DNA of 64,000 nt from Spirodela intermedia (Eukaryota > Streptophyta > Magnoliopsida > Alismatales > Araceae), in NCBI GenBank assembly GCA_902729315.2, contig LR746276.1, positions 2,958,169 to 3,022,168 on the forward strand. Direction: 5' to 3'. Under the pieces are notes generated by a model that worked only from the letters and a program-made list of their open reading frames with translations, searched no databases and had not been told where the DNA came from. A program made the position numbers and the translations under genes. Positions 36,011 to 48,700 of this stretch are shown here, piece by piece. Each line of letters opens with the position of its first letter. Within the stretch, counting starts at the first letter, position 1.

Positions 36011-37930
36011 AAGACCAATAACTCCAAAAGGATTACACCAAATGAGAATTATGATAGATATGAAAAATCTAGAGAAAGAAGTTGAAAAACTTAAGAGGTG
36101 CATTGGTTACCTACCATGGAAGAATAACTCAAACAAAAAAAAAGGATGGAATGAATGTTCTCTACCCAAGAGCGACATATGGGGATATTATCACATATGA
36201 TGTCTCAACTCCTAGTAGAAGTTAGGATCAACATTAATCATGGCAATGGCAAGGCAATTGTGGGAGACTCATCAGAAGCCAAGTGAAACAATGACGAGTA
36301 ATTGTAAGGGACACCTAGAGTTGAACAATCTAAAGCATGGCAATGGGAAATGTGTTCAAAGATGTTAACATTTGGGAGAGGTGATCAAAGTAGTTAGATC
36401 TATGCTAACTCTATTTACTAGACATTATGCTAACTTTAAAAAGTTAAGGATACAAGCTAAAGTTGCCTAATATGAATTTCAAAGATGAGGACACTCATTT
36501 GGTACAAATAGTTGGAGGCACAAAACCTTTTTAAAAGGTGGAAGTATATAAAGTAGATATTAGAGCAGTGATTTAAGTCTAATCAATCTAAACATTCATA
36601 TGAGCTATCAATGAATACCATTGTGACTTTGAATTACTTTCTTCCACCATCAAATGTCTCCCTAGAGGAGCACTGAATGGCATATTCATCAAGGGACTCA
36701 AGCAGGAGATCAAAGCTGAGATTAAGCCATTAAATTCTAAAAGATTAGGGGACGTCATGGACATTGCCAAGACTAACAATGAGAAAAATATTACATTATA
36801 GTTATTATGAACTTTGGAGGAATCAAGTTTGATTGTCTAACTATAATGACATAGGACTCTTTTTGACTCAAGAAGAGACCAAAAATATTTTACCACATGA
36901 GTCAAGAAATGATTCTCGAGAGATAAAATTTGAAACATCAAAAGAAGTAGAACTCAACACTTAAACCAAGGAGATCAAACCAAAGGGATCAAAGGATAAA
37001 AGGGCTTTGTTTTACTTGTAATGGGATATATGTGTGTGTACATCAAAGTAAGAAAGAATTATAGCTCATCATGATGCAAGAAATGGAACAAGAGTCTGAC
37101 TTAAGGCAATGAGAAAACTTGACAAAGTAGTTGACATTATTTGAGAACCTAAAATAGAGTTTTCTACGAATTCAGTGATGAGTTTGTTAACACTTAGAGC
37201 AATGAAGCTCAATATATATATTGAGTCAAAAAGCAGTCACAATATTAATTGACAATGAGTCCACCTATAATTTTTTGATCAAAAATCTAATTGAAGAATT
37301 ATTGTTATTACTATCAACAACTAATTACAAGGTGTTGATAAAGAATTAGAGTGATAGTTGAGAAAGATGAATTTACAAAAGAGAGTTGTTATTGCATAGT
37401 AATATTAAAAAGAGATGTAAGGGCTAAAATATTTGAAAATTATTTCTTCTTATAACCTACTAATATATATGTGATATTAGAAATACAATTGTTGAGAACT
37501 TGAGAACCAATAGAGGTTGACTAGAGTAGACTCATGATGCACTTTATTATTATTAAGTCACATTTTTATTCTTAAGGTGACCTCAATCTAATTAAATTAA
37601 TTATATTTTTACATATTCTCACAAAGGTACTACAACATGTCTAGTGGATTGTTAAATCACATTAGATAACTACGATAGAAGAGTGAGGAATCAACACCAT
37701 CAAGTGAGTTGAAGCAATGACTGTAATAAAGGTATTATGACATCTTGACATCACTTGGAAGTTACCACTCTTTTGAGAAGTTGCTCACATGATCCACCTC
37801 CATCAAGAAAGCACATTTGTGAATGTGAAACCCTATAAATCTCCTAATTTACAAAAGTTTGAGATTAAGAAACTTGTGTAAGAGTTAACACTAGAGGGTT
37901 GTTCCAAGTGGGAATATAAATAGTTAGGTG
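35660..37930 (+). mobile_element. Decayed Ty3/gypsy retrotransposon, 5' half (LTR-gag-protease-RT start)
   Basis: Plus-strand gypsy remains with many stops. An LTR-like segment (35660-36010) is followed by a charged coiled-coil-like start (LEKEVEKLKR, about 36070-36100). A gag segment comes at about 36680-36780 (FIKGLKQEIKAEIKPL ... LGDVMDIA), and an aspartic-protease remnant at 37232-37345 (ILIDNESTYNFL, from ILIDSGATHNFI). The beginning of reverse transcriptase lies at about 37790-37920 (VNVKPYKSPNLQKFEIKKLV, from VNVRPYRYP...KxEIEKLV). The homology stops at about 37930, just where the minus-strand half takes over in the protein order. Confidence 0.75.
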
Positions 37931-39752
37931 AAGGATGAACTAATATACACAATTCAGTGTTCTTAATGAGAGAATGATGAAGATCTTACTTTAGTGCATG
38001 TATCAACACATCCACTTACACATAGAAAAGTATAACTAGTAATCCAACATGAATCCAAAAATTAGATAAAACTTCTAAAAATCATAATTTACCCCTTCTC
38101 TTGGTATTTCAATTGACTTTACTATTCCAACAATTATTTTCCCAGTTCACATTCACTCTTTGAAGACTTCATCTTTGAGTTCTACTAAGTTCCTAATGAA
38201 AAGACACTAAATTTTAGACTCAACAATTTATTCAATTTCACAATTTTAAGCATCTTAAAATTTCTTAAACCCCTTTCTAAAGTCCACAAGTCTACATAGC
38301 TAAGTGTAAAGAAGCTCCCCACTCCTCTCTTCTAGATTCTACATCTCATGAGACCAGATAAGAGAAGTTTTCTATTTTTATCTTCTTAGATTTCAAGTTC
38401 TAAAGAAATTTGGTATGCCACAAATTTTATTTCGATCCACTATTTATTTGCCTAATTCATTCCTTGTTTTCATTGTGATGTATTATTCATTTTCCATTAC
38501 AATCTCTCACCTATTTTTCCTTATTTGTATGTTGGTTTTTGTTGCAATTTTTCTTCTGTTGCTCCTTGTTTTTTCCTTTGATTCTTCATGAGATAATTCC
38601 ATCTATTTCTCCTCATTTAAATGTGATTCCTTATTGTAATTTCCATTAAAAACGGAGGGAGAGAGAGAGAGAGAGAGAGATATCATGATAATCTAAAAAA
38701 AACAAAGATAGAGTAATGAGATAGAGTCATGATAGAAAATTTTAGAATCTTTAATAGGCCAAAAACTAACTTAATCTTAAATGGATGAACACTGATTTGT
38801 TTAGTTTAGGTTTTGGATCCAATTTTAAGAGGGTTCATTTTGTTTAAGTTTTTTTTTAAGTTTGAGTTTCAGATCTTGTTTTAAGAAGATATGTTTATGA
38901 TATTTATAGGGTTATAAAATGCTTTTATTCTGGATTAAAAATTTAATACTCTTAATAATGGATTAGATACACCTTAAATTAAAGTCCATTAAATAGATCA
39001 ATAACAACTTATAAATTAGGCCTAATAATCAAACCAATTTCACCTTAAAGTTATGCCAAATAAGATCAATTTCAACTTAAATTCAGGCCCAATAATCAAA
39101 TCAGTTTCACCTTAAATATAGTGAAATCCAGATAAAATTCAATGATATTTTACACAATTATTTGGTAAATTCTAATTAAAGCTAAACACTAAAATAGCTT
39201 TATCCTTTTATATTATCTTAGAAATACCTAGAATCATATTTGTACATTTTTAACTCATAAAAATACCTAAACAATGCTTCATTTATTGTGTCATCATCAA
39301 AACATTTAAAACATATAAACATTTAAATCATGAGCTTATCTTACCCTTTTTGATATGTTCAACTGATTAAATGTTCGGTAAAAGGAGACAAAACACCCAT
39401 CAAAGTGGAACACATCAAGTGAGCAATGACTTCTTTGCTGCCGCCGTCGCTGCTCTCTCTCTCTCTATCTCACTCTACTTCTCTATCTATCAATCTAACT
39501 ATATATCTCCCTCGGTAACAGATAACGAGGGAGGAGTTAGCGGGGAAGGAGCGAGGGCCGAAGGGCTGCGGGCCGGCCCGAGCTTAAAGGTTTCTGATTT
39601 GAGGGACGAGGAGTCTGAAATGACGAAGCAGATGAAGTCATTCTACTATTTTCTGAGGTCGGCGAGACAAGGACGTCTTTTCAAATTTCGGACCTCGTTC
39701 TTCTTCTGTTCACGGGAAGAGTTGGCGCGTCTGGCCTCTTCTGGGTCTCTCC
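37931..39752. other. AT-rich spacer and FANCD2 promoter/leader
   Basis: No gene was recognised. AT-rich until about 39370, with a GA tract at 38655-38680 and several repeated phrases of the type CAATTTCACCTTAAA near 39037-39115. From about 39370 the base composition changes to GC- and CT-rich, with CTCTCTCTCTCT-type sequence at 39453-39480. This is the probable FANCD2 promoter and 5' UTR. An open frame at 39371-39868 is in a different frame from FANCD2 exon 1 and is not taken as a gene. Confidence 0.5.
38655..38680. repeat. (GA)n microsatellite
   Basis: About thirteen GA dinucleotides in the AT-rich spacer upstream of FANCD2. Confidence 0.9.
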
Positions 39753-42700
39753 ATGGTCTTCCTGCAGCGCGTCTCCGCCTCCGGCACCGGCAGGAGAAGG
39801 ACTGGTGGACCGCCGACGACAGCGCCTCCTCCTCCTCCTCCTCCTCCGGTAGCTCTCTCGGCTGCTGAGGGAAGCCAGCCCTGGCCTCGGCCACCCAGCG
39901 GCGGCACCACGGTTGGCTCCCAGCTCCGCTCAGAACAAGCCGATCATGGCCGACGAACACATGGGGCCACCGTTGGGGAAGAGGACTTGAGGGTGATGTT
40001 CTCCGTCCTCGCCGACGCGGGGTGTACTCTATGTGCCTCTGGCCCTCCTCTTCTCCCTACTGACACGCACAAGTTCCGGCGTCGCCTTGAATGTCGCTTC
40101 GCGCTTCTCGAAGGTGCTCCTGAACAGGAAAATCCTATCATCGGTCAGTTCCTCTCCGGCTTCTCTTCTTATGTGAGCAGGAGCCAGAATCTACATAGGT
40201 AGCGCCCCACGGCCCCTCGTATGGCTACACTCGTCCTCATGCAATGCGTTTCTCTGCGGCCGTAACCTGACATGGTTTAGGATTCTTGCGTGTTCTTAGG
40301 ATTCTCATCCCGGCCGCGCGAGAAGGCCTCTGCGGAACCACTGGGTCATTGCCCAAAGCAGAGAGCCTCGCCCGGGTGCTCCTACTGGTGGCGCCCCTCC
40401 AGCCGCGACTACAACACCTGCTCCTCGAGAAGCTTCCGGAGCATTTCGACACTGTGACCGTGGATGGGCAGAGTTCCTTGTCATCCTCCGCACTCGAAGA
40501 CGACATTGCTCGGCTGATAGTTAATCAATTCAGGTGGTTGGATTTCGTTCTGGACCCGGAGGGGCTCTCAGAGAAGTTAATGGAGGTCCTCTCCATCTCT
40601 CCTTCCCCCCTTAAGAGGGAGATCATCGGCTCCCTGCCGGAGATAATCGGGGACTGTGGCAACTGTGGGGCGTTGGTCGAGGCCCTGGAGAGGATGCTGC
40701 AGGAAGACTCGGAACTGGTCGTTCCTGTCCTCGATGCCTTCTCCAACCTCAACTTCGCTTGTTCACAACTCGACCAGGTGAACATGTAGTCTCAGCAATT
40801 AGGCAAGATGTTTCCGTTCTTTTTCTTGTTCTCCCGTTGTGGATTCTGAATATGATCTAACAAAGGAGATTCCTTGTGTTCCCGAAGGTTGTTACCGTAG
40901 CGTTATCCTGCATCAGGACTGTGGATGCAGAGCACTTGCCAGACTTGCTCAGATTCCTGCTTATCTCAGCAGATAAAGGGAATGTGGGGAGGATAATCTT
41001 CCAGATCCGGGAGCAGCTGAGATTTTTCAGTGTCCCCGAACCATTTGCCTCCAGGCACAAGAAGCTCAAGGGAAAATCTATTGCTGATGAGACCGAGGCT
41101 TCAATCCTAGAGACTCTGAGGTCCAGCCTCCGTTTCAGAAATGTAAGGGATAGTAGATTATCACTTACTTTGACATTCATATTTTCGATGCATCTAAATT
41201 TTAATCTCCTCCTGACCGCAGGTGCTATGTGACGCCATCTTCAAAGAACTTAAATGCCTCAACCAACCACAGCATTACAAGGCCATCGATGTGTGGTTGC
41301 TTGTGCTCATACATGTGAATGGAGGCTCCTTTCAGAAGAGTGTTGAGAAGATTCTGAAAAAGAAGATCGTTGACGGTTGCATACAGGAGAGTCTTTTCGA
41401 TCAGTGCATTCAAGGGCAAAAGAACCTCGTTAAGGTCAGTTTCTACAACATGCCTCAATAGGAAACCCATGCATTCTTGAATTAGATGACATTTTAAAGG
41501 CCAAGCTTTTGCCTGTTACATGATGTATCCAGGAATATTTCCCCTCATTTATATCACTCTCCGATCATCTGCTGACATGCAAAGAAGAGAAGGCAAGAAA
41601 CTTTGGAATTCACTTGTATACATCACTCTTTGAAGAATTCAACGATTCTTATTCAAGGCAAGAAGTAAGTATGTTGTTAGAGTATATGATATCTGAGATG
41701 TAAACCTTAGGGTAAAAGAAGTGGAGATGTTATATGCCTGTTCTCAAAATCTCATAGATTTCTTATGTTAAGATTCGTGTAAAAGCAACCAAAATGTGCT
41801 CTGTCAGTTTGCTAATATGAAGAAAAAATAGTTCCTCATATCTTTGATTAGATGTCCTAACCCTGCTCTGAAATGTTGTCTGCGTAGGTTCTCAGTTCAT
41901 TAGTCACTCATGTAGGTTCTGGTGTTAATTTTGAAGTCGGTTCTGCCCTAGACGCCATGGGACTTCTGACATCCAAATATTCTCTTGAGCTGATTCCAAT
42001 ATCTTCTCATGTAAATGGTACCTTCGTTTCCATGATGCTATGTAATTTTCAGACAACTCTTCTTCCACGTAATCTTATCTCATTATCCACTAAACATTCA
42101 AATTGCTTTGTGTTCAGGTATTCTAGACTATTTGGAAGGATTTAATGATGACAATTTGCGCAAGGTTCTGTGTATTAAATATCCTGTCTCACTTATGACA
42201 ATTTCTTAGGCAATATCATTTTGATGTTCTTCTTGGTGCACAGGTCTATGAAGTTTTTTGCCAATTATCATTTTCTCATCACATAAATGCTGATTCCCCT
42301 GGGGCATCGATTCAACGTGAACTTGTGATACTTGTCCGTAAACAGGTATCAGAAAGTATTGTAGTCTTTTTTTCATCTGCTGCATTTCTGTCTTAACATC
42401 TAGACTTGGGCTAGTGTTAAACTGACTCAATGTCATCATTAATCATATGATGTTTGGTCCTAATCCACTTCTTTCATATTCAGCTTGGTAATCCAGATAT
42501 AAGATACAAGAAGATGGGTATAATTGGAACTTCAAAGATTGTTTCTATTCTAGGGGCTATGAGTGCTTCTGTAAGTTTCTCTTCATCTTGGGTAGGATAT
42601 GAGTTTGTTATTAATACTCTGAATCTGTGGATAACTCTTTTCTCTCATATCTGCATAATGCTTGTTAATAGTTATTGTGATTTATTTGATCCTCTTTATC

Positions 42701-45700
42701 TGTGAAATGGTCTCTTTACTTTAGTGTTTTGGGTATATTGAAACTCAAATGCCATTGAGACCTCAACTCTTGGAATCTAGGTCATGATGAAACGCTTGGC
42801 AAGGTTGAAGTAGAATGGATGGATGAAATGCATAAAAGTGTAATGGCTTAGAATTATTTCTTCCAGTCAGATGAAAAAAATCTCAGAATATTTTACAAAA
42901 AATATGAGAAATGGTCTCCTATATCACTCCAATTTTCTTGTCCCTGTCATCCGTGTTGATTCACTATAGAAAATTATCATTTGTTTTTGTCTCATAGTGC
43001 ACACTACATTTTTATGCACGTCTAAGATACCACATTCCAAACATTCTCAATGCTACCTTTTTCAGGAGGCAAATGGCGGGGAAGCTCTGGAATTTCTGAG
43101 GGTGTCTTTTGACTCATGCAAACTGGAATCATCGGCTTTGATACTATTATATGATGAGCTAGGTGCTTTAGTACAGTGTGCTAAGCTGAAGCCAGCAATC
43201 ATGGAATGGTAGATCATTATCAAGTTTGAACCATATTGTATGGTTAGAGTTTATCAAAAAAAATCCATGCCGAAGATTGATCTTTTGGGCATTAAGCTAT
43301 TACCATCAATCTGATGAATGCTGTGGTTGCTATTTGTAGGATGGGCATACATCTAGGTGATTTTGAATCAGTATTTGTAACAGATCTTGAACGGGGCCAG
43401 TTGCTGTCTACAGGCTTATATGTTGGTTTAGAAGGTATCTCATAGACCAGAATATGCAAATTTATCATCATGATGGCAAAGTCTAATGAACACTGCTAAT
43501 CATGGTGAGGAAAATATTGCAAGTAATATAACTGATCTTTCGGCCTTCTTACAGGGGAACCATGGATGAATTTGGATGGTGGTATATCTGTCATATGCTT
43601 GAACATATTGCCAATGTTGTCTGCTTCACCAGAACAGAAGTATGCTTTTCTATTTGTTGAGATCAAAGCATTTTATTGAAGTCCGTGATTTGGTGCTCAG
43701 TTTTTGTTGGTGTTACCTTTACTTTGTTGGCTGCAGTAGTCAATCAACCATAAGAACTCTTCCCGGCCAGCTTCTATTATTATCCACTGTGGGTGATCTT
43801 TTTCTTGTATTCATCGAGATGAATTTTAATTGGTGGGTTTCATGTTAATTGTTTTATTTTTTCTAATAAGGTTGAAAGCTTGACAAATCACGGATCTCTT
43901 GAAGGCATTGACGCACTTCTTGGTTGTCCTTTCCACCTTCCATCAAAAAAGGTGGTGCCATATCTCTGATTTTAGTATTTTTTTTCCGATATGTTCTTTT
44001 CTTCTTGATCTTAGATGCATGCAAATAGGATAGAAAGGAAAAGCTTGAGAATGGCTTTCATCAAATTGCACCTTGGTTTTAGAGTAACCCAAAACAGAAC
44101 ATCTTTTTTGTATTCTGATTAGCTTTTGGGATGAAATTTTGGTGAAACTTCACTATCTATTATATTCTGGAATGAAATCTAGGATCATTAGAAAATCAGA
44201 TGGGAAGGAAAAATTGTTTTACAGAAATAATAAAGCTATTGTTTGTTATTTTTGGAGTAAAAGACAGTTTCTAGATGCCTAGCCTACAGAACCGCTTCTT
44301 ACTGGATTGCACAAAACCATTTCAAGATGTGAAATTGTGGATATATCCTTAGAGATCCTGAATTTCATCACAACAAACCATTTGTGTACATTTTAATGCT
44401 AAGAACAAAGAAAACCAAACACACAGTTAGAATCAGAGTCCAAGTCTCAGTCCATAATCCATTAGCTAGCTCACTCTATTGCTCCACAGATTAAAGACTA
44501 TAAGAGGATACTGGCTTTGTTTGTATTAACTTTGAAATCTTATTGAGATTTTCATTTGCTTTATATATGTAGCATATCTCATATTGTTGCCATTAATGCC
44601 AGTAAAGTCATTTGCTTTAGGATGACTATATAACATGGAAAATAGCCTCCAAAAATTTTATGATTCAGGTTTATACTTAATGTTAGTCTAATCATATATT
44701 AAATCATAGTGCCGCGTTCTTGACACAGCTGTCGTGCTCCTCCTGTGGGAGTCTGAGCTCTTTGATATTTGCATCCATGGGTGAGGGTATATCAATTTTA
44801 GGGCTCCATTGCACTAGATAGATGACGTGATTTTCTGCATGTTGATGGATTACGACCCAGCATCTCCTAGCTCCAGGTGCACCAACAGTAAATCATTTTT
44901 TTTGTTTACGACAAAATGGAAGACCATGACCATGGACTTCCACCACCTGACTAGAGAGAAATAGTGAAAAGATATCCTGAGTCAACAGCCATGCAATTAA
45001 GAATAAATTCAAGAACGAATTTGAAATCTGTGTGAATAATAGCTTTTTCTTTTGACAGAGTTTTTGGTACTCATGTATGTCAGTTTAGAAGTGAATTTAG
45101 TTATCATTTTGAACCTGAAGAATGATTTTGCGACTAGTAAGATGTTAACTATGGTTCAAGGATATGTATGGTGCTCAAATGTTATGTTATTAGAAAATAT
45201 AAAAGAAGTGGGTGCCAATGCCTCTCAGTCTTTGTGAGGCTACAATGATGTTCATATTGACTAGATAGTAATCTTGTCTTCCATGGATGTGACCTAAGGC
45301 AAGCTTTCTGCTTCTCGGTCTGCTAGAGCTCTGGAGTGGACTCATATAGGGATGAACCATGAAGGTTCCCTAGACAAACTACCAACATCTCCAACGAATT
45401 CATTTCCACATCAAACCCTAGTCATGGGATCATGGACTCGTTAGATCTGAAAATTATAATATTTAAAATTCATTGACATTGTTTGTTATTTAATTTTCTA
45501 CCAAGCTACAAGCGAGTCATTAGGAGTGGATGGAGAAAATTTTCCTCTTGGAGAATTATGTAGATGACCACGTGAAGATTTATTATGAGTTGTTGAACTC
45601 TCTAGGATTGTTTTTCCTTTGTATCTGTTTCTTTTCACAGTGTTTTTCGTCCTTCTTTGTCATTCCCTATGTTAAGTGGATCCATTAGACTGTTAGCGGA

Positions 45701-48700
45701 TCCACTTAAAATCTAATATAACGGGCCTAGCCCATTAACTCATGTAACCTGTACCTAAGCGGGAAACCAAGATAATTGATGTAAGATTTTGGGATTGTGG
45801 AAATTCTGCTCCAAGAAGTGGTGACTGATTTATCTTCCTAGGAGAGGAGGATCGTGAAGATCGAATCCTTTTATTCTCCAAGCTGCAAGAATCTCAATCA
45901 AGGTCAATTCTCAACATTTATATGATATTATATGATATTACTTAAGGGAAGCAAAATTACTGTTATTTTTTATGGTTTGAGTGAACATTTACGAGCAATC
46001 TGAGGGCGGTTAATTGATAAAAATCTGGTAACGTCTAGTGCCTTTCAAAAGATTGTGGGGAGGGATTGTTTGAAGCTGACCTCGCTCTATTCATGATTTG
46101 AAAAATTGGTGAATTTCACTGTCAATCAGTTCAATTCAGAATTTGCATCACATTTGTTATTTATTTTTGAGTCTTGTATTATTTGATTTATCATTTGGGA
46201 ATTAAACATAACATTCTTGGAGTGATTATTGAATGATTTCTTAAAATCTATGCTCTTATTCTACGTTCTCTCTTTTACTTGTCTTGGCTCTCATAATTTA
46301 TTGTGATAGAATTTTATTTTTACTCGACTTTTAATTCTTCATTTGGCTCACCAAGAAATATGCAAGTGGCTGATGATCTTTTTAACTTCTCTGTTCTGCA
46401 AAACTTCAGTACCTAGATGGGTCACTGTGGAATTCGCTGACAGAAAAGCAGAAAAAGATACTATGCTTCTCTCTTTACTATGCCATCAATTGGATAAGAG
46501 AGTTGGTACGTTACTTTATTTTCATTTACTAGAAACTGTACTGGTTGCCAATTATTGTCTGTTATTTACAGACGATAGTATGAAATATTAACTGCATTGA
46601 TTCGAACGCCATTTGCAGCTCAATGCTTTCAGCTCGCAAGTTGATGTTGGATCTAAGAGTGTAACTCAAGGTGCTAGAGAAGAGACAACAGAAAAGCTGT
46701 TAAAACGCCTAAGGAACATTGTGTAAGTAATTTCGTTTTAATATAGAATTATTTCTGAATAGGATTATATTATTATTTTTTGTTTTACCCTAGAAATAAA
46801 ATAATTACATAGATCCGATTAGGGTACTGTTTATGAATGATTTTCAGATACTTTCTTAGTCTATAGTCCTATTATTGAAGTTATATATCCAAGTGATTGA
46901 GTACGTATAATCATTGTCTTGGTTACTACAAACCTGAGCCATTAACCTCCTAAAAGATCTTTGAGACCTATGTATACGTTTAGAATATGTCTGACGCTGG
47001 TCCCTGATGCTGGTCTTGCCATTGTCAAGAGATACATCCCTTCCATTATATTACTTTTCCTGTGGGAGAAAGCAACCTGTTTTGTATTGTTACTTTATGT
47101 CCGCTTTTGTTTGCATTTATATGATAAGTCAATGCTATACGGAATGCATTTAGTTAATGGTAAGGAAATTTAAGATGAGAAACATGACCCCTTTTGTTTT
47201 TTTCTGCAAAAGGAAGTGATCATCGAATATGGGAATACATTCTTTTTTTGATATGAGAAGTTTAAACTTATATTCCAGGTGAATATTTCTGGGCCCATTT
47301 TCCATTGGGTGATAGAAAATCGCCTCTTTCAATATTTTTAGAATGATTAACTGGAATATGTTCTCAGAAAATTATAATTGGGCATTACCTTCAGCTTGAC
47401 AGCTTTCTTGATTTGGATGTGGGTTATTGTTAGAAACATGACGGGAGTATCAAGAACATTAATATGTCGAATACATTGTCCTGATTACAGGGATCATGTG
47501 CAGCATCAGCTGTAGTCAGTTTTGAGCATAAAGATAGCATTATGACTACGGTTGTCTAGGGCAAAGAGTAGGACATGCCTAATCTTCAGTAGTAAATTTG
47601 GCCAAGAATAAAATGAAATGATTGTGCCAAAAACTTGTCTATCTGCTTTGCAAAAAATATCACTTGATATACGATTTTTGAACAAAAATGATAAAAGTTG
47701 TAAAAGTGCTAATTTCCACTATCCTGGGAAGTACTAATTGAAAGCAAGTGGTTCTACATAATCAAAATAACTGTTGCATTAATTAGGCATTTCCTGAGGG
47801 AGTAAAAAATATCGTTTTTCAGTGTTTAGTACCCTATTGTAATGGTTCTCTCTTCTGTGACCCGTAGAGGAAGTAGTGAACTTTTTTTACACTCTACTTG
47901 GCTTGGAACTTTTATTGGATGCTCGTTAGATAGTTTATGAACATAATGTTTTTTTATTAAATTAAAATCCACCGCCTGTTAGATTGTTGATGGTGAGAGT
48001 TACTTCTATCTGTTGCACTGCCAAGTAGTCCTTTATTGATTCTTTAGTGGTAGGTCTACTGAAAATCTCTACTATCTGTGCCTTGGCTTAGAAGACGAGG
48101 AAAACAAAAAAAACCTTTAGATGTTTAAACCTGTTAATGAGATATGATTCAGCCCGCAAAACATGGTGATGTTGGCCTAACAATTCCCCTTAAAAAGCAT
48201 AACAACCGCAGAATGAAAGGGTCAGGAGCTAGTTGTACCTTCTTTGTCTGCTCTGGTGCTTACATGATGATGATGCAAGCCGCATCATCCTCCACTTCCA
48301 AATAAACTATGGTGCATTTCATTTTAAAATTTCAACATTTAATTATTTGATACCATTTACCTCATCTAGCTAGTTATTTTTGCACTGAGTTTCTTGTGAG
48401 TTATAATGCTATTAAGTGACCTTTCAGTGTGAACGTTTATATTTTTAGACATGTATCTAGCTGAAGATGTATTACTCAGATGAAAGAACACTTTAATTAT
48501 TACTTGCCGTTTTTGGGGAGCGATTTTTGGTTCAAACCAGATTCTGGTTGACATGGTGATGGGTGGATTGCGGGTGTCTTGTCTTTCTTTGGTTACTCTG
48601 CAGTCGTATTTCTCCTTTATATCCATAAGACGCGTATAATTTTTTTTATTAATCTATTATTAGTTGGATCATTATGAATGAAGAGGACAAATCCCTCTGA

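Noticed and set aside
36588-36779. 63-residue minus-strand frame
   Set aside because: It is antisense to the gypsy gag remnant, which is readable on the plus strand.
31905-37930. Foldback transposon or large inverted-repeat element
   Set aside because: The inverted ends are LTR-like and are associated with gypsy gag, protease, RT and integrase remnants in two orientations; an inversion of one gypsy element explains them better.
39371-39868. 165-residue frame upstream of FANCD2
   Set aside because: Ser-rich CT-repeat translation in a different frame from exon 1, without homology; taken as 5' UTR.
45052-45237. 61-residue frame in FANCD2 intron 14
   Set aside because: No motif, AT-rich composition, bounded by intron; probably chance.
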